Part shown: positions 21,100-32,131 of the stretch, piece by piece
Layout of the letters: every line of letters begins with the position of its first letter
How positions within the stretch are numbered: the stretch's first letter is position 1
NCBI RefSeq assembly: GCF_050947875.1
Contig: NC_134569.1
Coordinates: forward strand, 206,516,127 to 206,580,126
Direction: 5' to 3'
DNA length: 64,000 bases
DNA from: Dermacentor variabilis
Lineage: Eukaryota; Arthropoda; Arachnida; Ixodida; Ixodidae
Made by a program: the position numbers and the translations under genes
The notes under the pieces: generated by a model
The model's input: the letters and a program-made list of their open reading frames with translations, nothing else
Told to the model about the DNA's origin: nothing
Database searches by the model: none

Positions 21100-22095
21100 A
21101 TATATATAGTGCAACTGACACGCGGTGGTTCGAATCATGGATGCGTGGCCTCAAAGAAGGGCTTCTTAATGTTAAAGCATTCACCATTAAATTGCCACTG
21201 AGTTTGTTTTTTTTTCAAGCAACAATGTACTTTGTCTGACGTGTCATTTCCAACTGCGAGCTCGCAGGGCATAAAACTGGCGGCTGTGTATTCATCTACG
21301 TTTGGTGATTCGCGGACTCTTATACAACGGCCACTGTATAAAAAGACATGCGGCGCTTTACTCCAGTGGTCGTGTTTATACGTTGTTGAGCTTATCGTGT
21401 TGTCCTCCTGTTCACGCGAATCATGCTGTTCGTGCTGTCCTCCTGTAACGGCGGCTCAGGCGCCGCAGTGAAATTTTCGACGCTTTGCCACTCCGAGTCT
21501 GACGACGCTCGAGCTGGTAAAGTGCTTGTCGCGGAAGACATCTCTGTTCCAGCAGAGTCTAGATGCCTCGCGCCTGGACTGTGCTACCCCGCTTTTGGCG
21601 CAGCTTTTCTTTTTGAGCTCGATGACATGCTCCTCCATCGCCGATTCTCCCAGCTGGCGTTCGCCCTGCTCACGATTCGCGTGTTGCTGAAGATGTCGCT
21701 CAAGAGCGCGTCATTTTGATTATTTGCAATCTATATACATAATAAAAAAAGGAAGTAAGTTGTAAAAGCAATTATAAAAATTATTACACCAAAAACGCAC
21801 ACTTCTTATGCATCCCGAGAATGCCATCAGGGCGGTCTGTTCGTTAGGTTTTCTTTTCTTGCTTGTGGTGTGTTGGGGCAGTTGTTCCCAAATGCGCATA
21901 ACATTGTGTCTGTGTGGAAATGAGTAGGTTACTTCAAAGTTTTAGTGAAAAATTAACTTTGCACACCGGCTAGCAAATGTCAGCGCAAGCTTTCTTTAAA
22001 GACAGTTATTCATAACCTGTTAGCTGTGGATTTAAATTGCTTTAGAGGCCGGCTGTCGTATTTTGTAATCCAGTGTGCAACTACGTTTTTTGCAG
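21100..22095 (+). other. Upstream region of the long exon; no clear gene
   Basis: No recognisable coding sequence or repeat. Two short open frames with Met starts (21232-21471, 21423-21719) show no known domain. A TATA box candidate lies at 21337. The sequence just before 22096 is a good splice acceptor (TTTTTTGCAG). An untranslated or first coding exon of the host gene may lie here, but its donor site could not be decided. Confidence 0.4.
21337..21366 (+). promoter_or_regulatory. Candidate core promoter (TATA + initiator)
   Basis: TATAAAAA at 21337-21344 is followed about 28 bp downstream by CTCCAGTGG, similar to an arthropod initiator (TCAGT). Spacing is right for a TATA-driven start. The long exon at 22096 is on the same strand 730 bp downstream. 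There is no transcript evidence. Confidence 0.3.
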
Positions 22096-23205
22096 GACCA
22101 TGTCAGCACACCTGATTCAAGCACGAGCATCACATCGCCCACGCCTGCCTCTACAACTTCAGAGCAGCCAAACGCCATTCTACTACAGCCGAAAATCGCG
22201 AAGGCATCGAGTGTTTCCGGCGCACTCTCGAATGGCGACGTCAATGCGCCAACTCCCGCGAATAGACATTCATTTTCTGTGACCTACAGCTGGAAGGCTC
22301 AGAGCTTCAGTTCTACGATCTCGGCGTCGCAGGCGATGCCACGGAACTTGGATCTTACATCCCCTGGGGCAACAACGCAAGACCTTAGCACTACGTCTCC
22401 GGCGCTGGAAACCATGACGAATCATGCTGCGGCTGGCACTTCGCTCGCATCTCGAAGCGTAAGCACCGTGCAGCCGTTATCTAGCTCGCAGTTGCCCCGC
22501 AAAAACGGTAACTTCAAGTCACGGGCATTCGATGTAATTTCATCGGGCTTAGCTGACATTGCGAGGAAAATTCCCAGCACGGATACACTGCCAGTACCAA
22601 GAGCGGCGAGTCACGTGCCTGGCTCGGCGTCCTCGTTTCCTAAAAATGAAGGCATGAACGTGGCAAATCCTATCTCGACGCGGCTGGAGACGGCAACGCA
22701 CAGTCACGAGAGTGAGCGCGATCCGCCGAGTCACGTTATCTCCATAGAGGAACGCTCGGACGACGACGCGAAGAGCGCCGGTCCTGGCAAGGCTCCTGCG
22801 ACTCGGTGCTACTGCGAAACGATAAGGGAAGACCTTAGTTCCGACGCTGCGTCATCGCTCACTGAAAGCACGCCGCTCGAACACGTGGCGAAGAGCGAGG
22901 AGCCAGAAGTCAACGGGCCGACCACTGCCTCAGAAAACGCTGCGTCATCGCTTACTGAAAGCACGCCGCTTGAGCACGTGGCAGAGGGCGCAGGGCCGGA
23001 AGTCAACTGGCCGACCACTGCCTCAGAAAACGCTGCGTCATCACTCAGTAAACTCACGCCGCTTGAGCACCGGGCGGAGAGCGGAGGGCCGGAAGCCAGA
23101 GGGACGACCCCTGCCTCGGACGACACTGCGAAGGTGACCTGGTCTGCTGTAGTGACGAAGCAAGACACATTCGAAATGACGTCTCTACTGCCGGAGACGA
23201 GTGCC
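22096..23205 (+). CDS. Long Ser/Thr-rich exon, probably of the M13 peptidase gene
   Basis: An open exon of 370 codons between an acceptor (TTTTTTGCAG, ending at 22095) and a strong donor (GTAAGT at 23206). It begins and ends in phase 0. The encoded stretch is rich in Ser, Thr, Pro, Ala and Glu, has no domain I recognise and no hydrophobic segment, and should be disordered. Near its end is a 31-residue unit (SSLTESTPLEHVA...PTTASE) repeated three times. The next supported exon downstream on this strand (41781) starts in phase 0 and leads into the M13 ectodomain, so this is likely a long N-terminal, perhaps cytoplasmic, extension of that protein. This is unusual, since M13 N-terminal tails are normally short. 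It could instead belong to a separate gene. The start Met must lie upstream. Confidence 0.6.
22846..23124 (+). repeat. Three 93-bp in-frame tandem repeats
   Basis: Units start at 22846, 22939 and 23032, exactly 93 bp (31 codons) apart. Each begins GCTGCGTCATC and encodes AASSL, then TPLEH, then a Glu-Gly-Pro-rich end. The third unit is more diverged. Keeping the frame across all three supports selection on a protein. Confidence 0.9.
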
Positions 23206-26200
23206 GTAAGTGTCAGCTTCACCAACGTCTTTATTCTTCTTTAGTTCGAACAACTTCTTTTAATAGCACGGAGTCTATTGGGGGCAATCCGGCCTGTTCG
23301 GGTGAATTAGCTGAAGACGCGGACATGGCCGGCACGACAAATCTCAGTGTGAAGGTGGCAAATTAAAAAAAAGTTCCGTGATTTGATTTTGCGAACTTTT
23401 TGAGGCGCAGCGAAAAGTGAGGGAAACGACAGGACAAGGCGCGTACTTGTAACTGAAATAGTTATTAAACAAGCTTCGCACATGTATAGTGGACTCTCAA
23501 CGTAACCTCAAGGGACAGGGTAAAAGAATTTCGTTTATCAGGATAATGGCATTTACAGAGAAATTGACCTCAAGCGTACACAAGATATTCTTTTGAAAGC
23601 GGCAGATACGTATATTTGTGAACACCAGATGAAAGGTGTATCAGGTCGGATTACGAAGCTGTTTTCTACAGTTTCTACTTGCACGCAGCTGTCACACAAG
23701 GGCTAGCGCAAGAAAACATAATTACGAAGAGAAAGCAAAGGTCATTTATCGAAATAAAATAAAAGAATAGCCGCTTAAGTAAAGCAACCACTTTCGAATT
23801 CAACCATAATTTTGGCCTTTGTCTTCAGCATAAGCGCATTGTGTGACCTTTTCTGTGCCACCATCGCAAACGCTGAGCAAACTCACAGTTCACCGACATA
23901 GCCAACGCAAAGCAACCACAGCAAGCCACGGCCACGATAGATAACGAAGACACCAACAAAAAAAAAAACAGCAAAATCTTGAAACCTTGGTTCTTGTGTT
24001 TGCACTCGTGCGCACGCGTGAGTTGCGAGAGACATTACGGGACTTTCGCTTCGCGGAATCTGCTTTTCCCTAGGCACTATACAATACCACGGAGGAGGAT
24101 GAGCTTGCTCCGTTTCTTCCTAGCCGAACTTCACTGCTCGACAGCAGATAAATACTCCGGTATGAGCTCGCTGTCCATTGCGGTTTCTTGACGCCGCGTC
24201 GAAGCGTTGCGCTATATTGACTGGTAGATCCTCGGTTTAAATCGCGTGTTTGATCGACTTTTATTTTTCTAATGTACATATTATAAGATTTCCCCCTTTG
24301 ACTTCAGCAGTAGTTTTTTTTTTTCCTATTCGCCACCAGGCCTGGCAAGTAGGATTCCTGCCAAAAGAAGCGAAGCGTGGGGGGCTTTGGTACAGATGCC
24401 GCTTTAGCGGTCGCAGACCAATGAATAATGGCATAAATTATCCTCGATGTTTATCCAATTCAATGTTCCGGAAGTGAACGACGCGCGATGCGTACTGAAG
24501 CGGCGAGGCAGGAAGCGAAGCGACGGGCCAACGAGATAGCGCTGCCGTGGAACGACACGTCATACCGGGGAAGCGCTCGTTCGGGGATCGCCGCATGCGT
24601 GGTGCGCGACACCCAGACGGCGTCCGATCGGAACAACCAGAGGCGATCGCTGAGGCGACACGCCGCACCAAATTCATTTTTGACGAAGCGCTTTTGAAAG
24701 TACTCGTCTGCGCCGCGCAAGTGCATGGAGGTCCTCCAATCGGCGCCGCTTGGTCTCGGCGGCCTATTCAGCAACCGCCCATTTGGCGTGTCGCTGGTGT
24801 TCGGCCGTGCGTCACTTGCCTTGTTGCTCGCAATCCACGGCCGCGCGTCTTGTCGGCCCGTCGCTCTGCCTCCTGCCTCGCCGCTTCGGCAAGCATCGCT
24901 TACCGGTCGTCTCTGCTGAGCCTTTGCAGTGTTACGCTCCTCTTCCGCTTGATACTTTGTAGGGGACCACTCTTGTATCGGCTCCTATACTCGCGGACAA
25001 CTTTCTGTGGCTGTGAAGGGAAAGCTACGGGGGCGGAGCTTCCGCACATGTGTTACCGCGCCAAGTAGTCCAACAGCGTTTGGCACTGCCTTTGGTTGCT
25101 CGGAACAGACGAATCGGGGCAGCTGACACGTGCGACGGTTTCGCGTTTTCCTGGGCGAGGAATAAGGGAAAAGCCGGAAAATAAATAAGCTTTAACATTC
25201 AGTGGTATTTTTTGTCTTACCTAACTGTTGCTAATAGGGTGCTTATATGTTTTCTCTTCGCGAGCTTAAATCGACGTGGATTAAAACGCGGGACTCTCTT
25301 CAGAAGCGCTCTCACTTGTGCGCGCTTTGCCTCCGTAGCTTTCGCTTCGCAGCCACAGAAAGTTGACCGTCCGCGAGTGTAGAGGCCTACGCGCAACGTA
25401 GCGCACTTAGCGGAAACGAGCTGCACGTATTTGTGACGCACGCTATTTGTTACGGGCCAGTGGAGGAAAGAGGCGCCGAGCCAACAGCGGCGAGCAAGCT
25501 GTCCCATGGCGCATGCGCCCACGCTACAGCGGCTATGGTGCGGGCGCACTGGCGACAAACTCTGCGATCTTGGGAAGCCTCGCGTTTGACTTTGGCTCGG
25601 TCAAGCCAAAGAAATAATACTTCGCATTTAGTATTCGTTTGCAGGTTAGACTTAAGTTCTCGTTCGTGACTGGGCGGCGTGACGCAGAGCGTGTTCACGT
25701 GGCACGTACTCTTCCCGTCGCTGGCGACCGCGGCACTGACAGAGCCCCGAAGAGGCACTGCGAAGCGGCAAGCCTTATGTTACGTGCGCCACAGTAGCAC
25801 GGGCCAACCACTTACAACAAACTGCCGCTTCGCCGTAATGGACTCTGTATCGGCCGTTACGATCCCGTTTGGGCAAAAGTGCGCTTACACGGGACATGTC
25901 AAAGCGCGTCGTCTTTGGTACAACATAGCCAAACGCAGATTATAAGCAACGGTGCTCAGCAAAAAGTACCCACATCTAGCAAAAGTTTCCAGCAAAAGCC
26001 TCTAGATGTCTCTTCCGCAACTTACGTTTGCGCACCACGCCTGCGGGCAAGTACGAGAAAGTTCTCGTAGTCAAGCCGCCTTGGTTAAGGTAGAGAACTG
26101 GCGGGAAAGTCCTAAAAGGCAATGCAAACAGTGTGACCGTAGCGATGCCGCTGAGATATACGAGTTTCATTTTCGGTAATATTATTCGTTACGTTTACCC

Positions 26201-26584
26201 GGGGTTAAAAAAAATTCATTTTCGTTATTTTTCGTTTGCATTGCCTTCGGCTAATGCACAGTAAAATGCACAATGAAATTGTTCGTTCGTTTAAGCGATT
26301 TCAGTTTATAGAAATTCTGCTGTAGAAAAAAGTGATCCCGCATGTGGAGAAAAGCAAGGGTTACAAATCAAAACAGTGAGCGATATAATCTAAAACAATA
26401 ACGGAAAGTTAAATCCGAGCATGGATCAATGACATGTTTTTTTTTAATTATTCACCTTAGAGCGTATGTTTCAGCCACGAAATGGGAGCTGAGCAATAGC
26501 GATGCCATGCCTCATTAGCATGAATGCTAAGACCAGCAAATCCTGTTAGATAACGTATTTGGCGCTGCAGTTTTGATCACACCG
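23206..26584. other. Intron sequence with dispersed repeats
   Basis: No gene seen. 23206-24480 is AT-rich unique-looking sequence. 24480-24720 codes on paper for an Arg/Ala-rich peptide but is GC-rich repeat-like sequence. 24985-25383 contains an inverted pair. 25400-26170 is GC-rich with short open frames of no known type. 26170-26580 is AT-rich. Confidence 0.5.
24985..25383. repeat. Inverted repeat pair (MITE-like)
   Basis: ACTCGCGGACAACTTTCTG at about 24989-25007, with the following GTGGCTGTGAAGGGAAAGC, recurs inverted at about 25325-25383 (AGCCACAGAAAGTTG, then GTCCGCGAGTG). Arms are about 60 bp at roughly 80-90% identity by eye. No clear target duplication was seen. Confidence 0.6.
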
Positions 26585-26960
26585 TACTGCTTGAGGGACG
26601 CTTGCGGCGAGCGTCAGCGTCTTCTACGTAACTGAGTGAACGTGCCCAGCAAAGGGTGGAAGAGCGAACGCTGAGCGCAGCGGCTGATGAAAGACGGCGA
26701 GAACGAAGAGAGCGCGAGAAGAAAAGCAGAGGAGGAGGGCATGGCGAAATCGCGAGAAAAACGTAGTGCCGCGCACGAGGGGCTTTGCGGAGATAATGGC
26801 TAGGAGATGGCGCCAGAGTAGCGTGCGTAGTCTGTATGGAAACAAAGCGCTGCATGAGCGGAGGATGTCTGCGAGTTGGGACTCCACCGCTCCGTTCGCC
26901 GCTGTACGTCGCCGCCGGTCCATGGTTCAGCCCATGCATATGGGTAAATAAACGATAGGC
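26585..26960 (+). repeat. Dispersed repeat R-A, copy 1
   Basis: Shares long stretches with 52040-52560 (same strand) and 39225-39560 (inverted). Common blocks include GAGATGGCGCCA-like sequence, AAGAGAGCGCGAG and GCGCTGCATGAGCGGAG-like sequence. Short open frames in it are shadows. The type of element is not known. Confidence 0.7.
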
Positions 26961-27044
26961 GAGCTATAACGTGATTATGTTCCAGTCTGCTTCTATTCCG
27001 TTTCATTGACTAGTTCTCCAAGACTGGTTCAAAATTTCTCTAGA

Positions 27045-27386
27045 CACCTTTACTTCACCTGTCTGTCATAAAAACCGCAAAAACTCCCACATCTGTTATG
27101 ACGTGTACATACTGATTATGCATGATTAGGTAGAATAAAAGAAAACTAAATTCTTTCCGATTCTGCGCCTTTTTCGATATTACTTATCCGCTATTGGTCA
27201 AAAGCTTACGGTTTGCACCCACTTCGCCTGTTTATATCACGCGACATTACTAAGCCGCGGAAACTCCTCACGTCAAAGTAACATGTACTTACTAAAGGTG
27301 CATTAATATGCCGAACTAAGCCGATATTTGTTCTTTTTTTTGCAAGAGCCGGTGACTGCACCGTTCAGCACACAATAAATGTGCCG
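27045..27386 (+). repeat. Dispersed repeat R-B, copy 1 (left part)
   Basis: Aligns with 42270-42600, with shared blocks such as CTGATTATGCA.GATTAG, GCGCCTTTTTCG and ACCTGT...TCACGCGAC. It continues at 30992 after the Penelope-like insertion. Confidence 0.65.
27372..27386 (+). repeat. Target site duplication, left, of the PLE palindrome
   Basis: ACAATAAATGTGCCG, identical to 30977-30991. Confidence 0.85.
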
Positions 27387-28519
27387 TATAAAGTTTGTAA
27401 ACAGGGATGAAGTGCCTCAGACAGGCTGGCCAACGTTTCGATAGGAGGACCTATCTTCGTCAAAGGCGGCCTCGTCATCCTCGGCGTGTTAGTTTTAAAG
27501 GGTTAGTGCAGTGACGTCACGTGCGGGTGTTGTCGCTGGCGGCTGGTTTTAAAGAGAGGGATTACAAGAGGAAACAAGCGGTGTCGTCCGACGTCTGTGA
27601 GCTTCATTCTCAAGACGAGGGGACAAGAGCGTGAGAGTGGGCACGCGGGGAGAAAAGAAAAGAAACAGAAGCAGAAAAAAAGGGAAAAAAAAAGGAAAAA
27701 AAATGGGGGGGGGAGACCAGGGCGGCACCAAGACAGACAAAAAAGGGGGGAGTGAAAGAAAAAGAAAGAGAAAAGTGAAATCTTTAAGAAATACGGGGGC
27801 TTGGGAGCGTGTTGGGGATGCGAAAGGTTAGGAGGTATTCAGGGGGAGTCGTTGGCGGCATGTTTTTGAGGCATTAAAACGGTCGGTCAAGCGGTCAGCG
27901 CGCGAGTAACACAAAAGACAAAAAAAAAAAGAGAAAGGAGAAAAACCCAGACACACACACACACACACAAAAAAAAACATGAGTTGAAAGTGACTTGAGT
28001 AGCATAGTAGTAATACGTCGAGTAACTTTGAAATAGTTAAGGTGGCGACGAGGAGTCTGCGGTGCAATGTATGGGGTGACTGAAAGGCAGCGGCATCGTC
28101 TTTCAAGGGGCACTGCCCCACGCGCTTAACGTAGGTGTCGTTACGGCGGCATCCAGAGGTGGCGATACTCTGTGTTGAGGCGCCGAAAAAGGCATATTGA
28201 CTTCGGAATGTGTTGTCGAGGGGATTTCAAGAAAAAAAAAAGATTAAAGAAAAAGGGGGGGAGGGAAGGGGGAGGGGGAGGGGGGCTGAAACCGGTATAA
28301 CAAACAGTAGGGTGACGCGCGCAGAAGGGGGCAAGTGTACATGGAAGAAGGGGATCGTGCAGTTGGTATAGACGTAAAAACCTGAAAGAGTACATTAAAT
28401 TGAGTAGTAGGCAGGAAAAAATTTTTTTCGGAATGGAAGAGTAGGTGAGGTTAAGAATTAAAGTTGGCTGGTGGCCTAATGTGTTTTGTGTATTGGTTGA
28501 TGATATGAGAGTTTCAGAT

Positions 28520-29139
28520 TTAAGTTACAGCTTTTAAAGATTCTAAGTTGCCGCGTGCCAAATTAATTCCTGTCGGGTGTAGGCAATTAAACTTGTGTAT
28601 GAGGTATGATTCCGTATACTTCCTTTCGCGAGGGGAACGGAAATTTGTTTGTAGTATATAGAGCCTTGCTTTGTCAAACATATGTCCATGTTCATTAAAG
28701 TGGCTGGCTACTGCTTTGGGTAAATTGTGTTTTGTGTCCGCGCGGTGACCATTGAGTCTTGTATTAATTTGTTGTCCAGTCTCACCTATGTATTGTTTGC
28801 TACAAGCGGCGCATTCTAGACAGTAGACTACGTTGCTTGATGTGCAGGTGAAAGCCGAAGTTACCTTGTGTGTGTAATTCGACGCTGTACTTTTTACTGT
28901 AGTAGTAGATTGAATGTGTTTGCCTGTAGAGCACCTGGGGCGGCCACAGGGATTGGTTCCCAACTTCTTCTTTTTCTGTAGTTTGGCGTGCACAAGAACA
29001 TCTTTAAAATTAGTGTTGCGTCTGTAGGCCACTCTGGGAGGGTCGGGAAAAATCTTCTTAAGTTTCTGGTTGCTGGTGAGAATCGGGTAGTATTTACTTA
29101 GGATGTTATTCACGTTTCGGAGTGCGTTTGAGAATTTAG
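28520..29139 (-). CDS. PLE C-terminal GIY-YIG endonuclease, left arm
   Basis: An open frame of about 200 codons with no RT left. It has FPDPPRVAYRRNTNFKDVLV, a Cys-containing linker (CGRPRCSTGKHI), and a GIY-YIG nuclease core VVYCLECAACSKQYIGETGQ followed by RLNGHR and HFNEHGH. These features in this order mark the C terminus of Penelope-like retroelements, whose nuclease nicks the target. Codons upstream of the first Met (about 29113) are open to the spacer, so the copy is truncated at the end of RT. It differs from the right-arm copy at one residue (Asp versus Tyr in NFKDVL/NFKYVL). Without RT it cannot move by itself. Confidence 0.85.
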
Positions 29140-29141
29140 TA

Positions 29142-29174
29142 CTACTTCTTACTACTAAATTTAGTACTTCTTAC
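29142..29174. repeat. Palindrome centre with short tandem duplication
   Basis: The spacer holds ACTTCTTACTACTAAATT twice, about 22 bp apart, the second overlapping the start of the right arm. It looks like a template-switch scar. Confidence 0.75.
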
Positions 29175-29176
29175 TA

Positions 29177-29796
29177 CTAAATTCTCAAACGCACTCCCAA
29201 ACGTGAATAACATCCTAAGTAAATACTACCCGATTCTCACCAGCAACCAGAAACTTAAGAAGATTTTTCCCGACCCTCCCAGAGTGGCCTACAGACGCAA
29301 CACTAATTTTAAATATGTTCTTGTGCACGCCAAACTACAGAAAAAGAAGAAGTTGGGAACCAATCCCTGTGGCCGCCCCAGGTGCTCTACAGGCAAACAC
29401 ATTCAATCTACTACTACAGTAAAAAGTACAGCGTCGAATTACACACACAAGGTAACTTCGGCTTTCACCTGCACATCAAGCAACGTAGTCTACTGTCTAG
29501 AATGCGCCGCTTGTAGCAAACAATACATAGGTGAGACTGGACAACAAATTAATACAAGACTCAATGGTCACCGCGCGGACACAAAACACAATTTACCCAA
29601 AGCAGTAGCCAGCCACTTTAATGAACATGGACATATGTTTGACAAAGCAAGGCTCTATATACTACAAACAAATTTCCGTTCCCCTCGCGAAAGGAAGTAT
29701 ACGGAATCATACCTCATACACAAGTTTAATTGCCTACACCCGACAGGAATTAATTTGGCACGCGGCAACTTAGAATCTTTAAAAGCTGTAACTTAA
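29177..29796 (+). CDS. PLE C-terminal GIY-YIG endonuclease, right arm
   Basis: Mirror copy of the left-arm frame, with the same GIY-YIG core (VVYCLECAACSKQYIGETGQ) and Cys-containing linker. The frame is open from the spacer; the first Met is at 29203. The region that follows (29797-30976) is the 3' part: C/T-rich stretches, a GTGTGT run near 30352, and a hairpin motif at 30854-30888. An intact frame in both arms together with near-perfect identity suggests a recent origin. Confidence 0.85.
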
Positions 29797-30853
29797 ATCT
29801 GAAACTCTCATATCATCAACCAATACACAAAACACATTAGGCCACCAGCCAACTTTAATTCTTAACCTCACCTACTCTTCCATTCCGAAAAAAATTTTTT
29901 CCTGCCTACTACTCAATTTAATGTACTCTTTCAGGTTTTTACGTCTATACCAACTGCACGATCCCCTTCTTCCATGTACACTTGCCCCCTTCTGCGCGCG
30001 TCACCCTACTGTTTGTTATACCGGTTTCAGCCCCCCTCCCCCTCCCCCTTCCCTCCCCCCCTTTTTCTTTAATCTTTTTTTTTTCTTGAAATCCCCTCGA
30101 CAACACATTCCGAAGTCAATATGCCTTTTTCGGCGCCTCAACACAGAGTATCGCCACCTCTGGATGCCGCCGTAACGACACCTACGTTAAGCGCGTGGGG
30201 CAGTGCCCCTTGAAAGACGATGCCGCTGCCTTTCAGTCACCCCATACACTGCACCGCAGACTCCTCGTCGCCACCTTAACTATTTCAAAGTTACTCGACG
30301 TATTACTACTATGCTACTCAAGTCACTTTCAACTCATGTTTTTTTTTTTTGTGTGTGTGTGTGTGTCTGGGTTTTTCTCCTTTCTCTTTTTTTTTTGTCT
30401 TTTGTGTTACTCGCGCGCTGACCGCTTGACCGACCGTTTTAATGCCTCAAAAACATGCCGCCAACGACTCCCCCTGAATACCTCCTAACCTTTCGCATCC
30501 CCAACACGCTCCCAAGCCCCCGTATTTCTTAAAGATTTCACTTTTCTCTTTCTTTTTCTTTCACTCCCCCCTTTTTTGTCTGTCTTGGTGCCGCCCTGGT
30601 CTCCCCCCCCCCCCATTTTTTTTTCCTTTTTTTTCCCTTTTTTTCTGCTTCTGTTTCTTTTCTTTTCTCCCCGCGTGCCCACTCTCACGCTCTTGTCCCC
30701 TCGTCTTGAGAATGAAGCTCACAGACGTCGGACGACACCGCTTGTTTCCTCTTGTAATCCCTCTCTTTAAAACCAGCCGCCAGCGACAACACCCGCACGT
30801 GACGTCACTGCACTAACCCTTTAAAACTAACACGCCGAGGATGACGAGGCCGC

Positions 30854-30888
30854 CTTTGACGAAGATAGGTCCTCCTATCGAAACGTTG
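30854..30888 (+). ncRNA. Hammerhead-like hairpin in the PLE 3' region
   Basis: TTTGACGAA, then a perfect 6-bp stem GATAGG/CCTATC with a TCCT loop, then GAAAC. A hammerhead core reads CUGANGA, stem II, GAAA. Here C3 is T, and one extra A precedes the stem, so self-cleavage is doubtful. PLEs are known to carry hammerhead motifs. The mirror copy is at about 27431-27466 on -. Confidence 0.35.
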
Positions 30889-30976
30889 GCCAGCCTGTCT
30901 GAGGCACTTCATCCCTGTTTACAAACTTTATACCACAGTGTGCTCTTCCATCTGTCAGCCCCTTTCTTGTTTTTGG

Positions 30977-30991
30977 ACAATAAATGTGCCG
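30977..30991 (+). repeat. Target site duplication, right, of the PLE palindrome
   Basis: ACAATAAATGTGCCG, identical to 27372-27386. Confidence 0.85.
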
Positions 30992-31690
30992 ATCACTCTG
31001 GCACTGGTTACTCGAGGTGCCGGGTGGGATGGAATAAATTTTTCCCTTCCAATATAAGATTTGCTGAGCCCTTTTCGGCACGTATAAGACATCGCTCGGC
31101 CAACTCCGTGCGTTTCAGAGACATTAGAGACTTTTAGCGTGTCCACTATTCCGGCAAACCGGGTCGGGAGGCGTAAACGTGAGCGGCCAGATTGGTGGCG
31201 CCAGCTGGTAGTGCAAAGCTCAACCACCCGAACACAGTGCCAATTACTATATTCTCCTTAGCTTGGGCGTAAGTTTTCGACAGCGGCGTAATTCTGAACA
31301 CAATTACGCCGCTGCCGAAAATTTGCACCAGCAGCGAAGCAGAATAAAGTGGGTTACTGTAGCTCTGTGTTTGTCTGATTGAGATCTACAACACCGGGCG
31401 GCAGCACCGCTCCGGCCGCTCAAGTTTATGCCCCCGACCATCCGGTAATGCGCCCAAATCGCCCCGGTTTGCCGGAATAGCGGACACGCTAAAAGTCTCT
31501 ATTTTGAACTCCCAGTTGAACGCAAGCGGCAGTATTCCGCCAACCACCGCTAAGTAAGCACAGGAAAGCGAACGAATCGCAGACGCCGGCACCACTGTCA
31601 TCACCTGGTTTAGTTTCACTGCGCTATAGCTCGGACCCCACCGGAAGCCTCTCCACTTCTACGCATTCCTCGACTCTCGTCTGTCGCCCA
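30992..31690 (+). repeat. Dispersed repeat R-B, copy 1 (right part)
   Basis: Aligns with 42600-42940: shared TTTTCGGCACGTATA.GACATC, and after the MITE at 31127-31499 shared CACAGACGCC/CGCAGACGCC and CTCGTCTGTCGCC-like ends. A further matching part is at about 32610-32790 (versus 42930-43110). Confidence 0.6.
31127..31499. mobile_element. MITE with 18-bp terminal inverted repeats, TA target
   Basis: It starts GAGACTTTTAGCGTGTCC and ends with the exact inverse complement. The homology of the arms extends to about 100 bp. TA flanks both sides (31125-31126, 31500-31501), as for Tc1/mariner-type insertions. No transposase is encoded. Related copies are at 34811-34929 and 35345-35745. Confidence 0.85.
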
Positions 31691-31989
31691 CCTCACGATA
31701 AATGCCGTCGTTAATGCGATTAGCAGTGAAGCACCTTAGCGACACACCGTGTTGACAACGCCGGAACGTGTACGTAGCCAGACTTTTCTCGTTACTTTAA
31801 CTACACACGCTGCGCCAGCTACCGGCGCCGCCGCAAAGGTTGCGCGTAGCAAGGGTTCAGTTCTGCCGTGCATCGGAGAAATTTCAAGGATCATTTTCGT
31901 CGTTGCGGAGCGGCACATTCCCAGTGGGGCATACCTGTAGTCACCCTAGTTAAGGTCAAAGAACTTCATTGAAGCGCTACGGACTACGC

Positions 31990-32131
31990 CTACTGACACA
32001 TACCAAGTGTTCGGAAGTCGGCGTCAAGTAGGTTCATCGAACGGCGGTACATATCTCGTGTCACGTGCCCAGTGCCACTCCCCCAGTGGCTCACGTCGGC
32101 GTCAAATAGGTTCCTCGAAGAGCAGCGCATA
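31990..32131 (-). repeat. Tick satellite-like repeat, minus orientation
   Basis: Two units with TCGGCGTCAAGTAGGTTC and TCGGCGTCAAATAGGTTC, about 70-100 bp apart. They are the reverse complement of the units at 33395-34480. It continues briefly after the SINE at 32396. Confidence 0.55.

Larger units (their letters stand above)
27387..30976. mobile_element. Palindromic Penelope-like element (PLE) with 15-bp TSD
   Basis: Two near-identical 5'-truncated PLE copies face away from each other: the left arm (27387-29141) on -, the right arm (29175-30976) on +, with a 33-bp spacer. The right arm has about 43 bp more at its outer end. The 15-bp repeat ACAATAAATGTGCCG sits at 27372-27386 and again at 30977-30991, so the whole palindrome probably entered in one event. 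The homologous repeat at 42270-42760 lacks the insert. Confidence 0.88.

Noticed and set aside
24547..25068. 173-codon open frame on +
   Set aside because: GC-rich repeat sequence overlapping an inverted pair; no domain, and the frame is not kept in the paired copy.
27631..27831. Lys/Arg-rich open frame and its mirror at 30485-30688
   Set aside because: Low-complexity A/G-rich sequence in both arms of the Penelope-like palindrome; homopolymer lengths differ between arms and no domain is seen.
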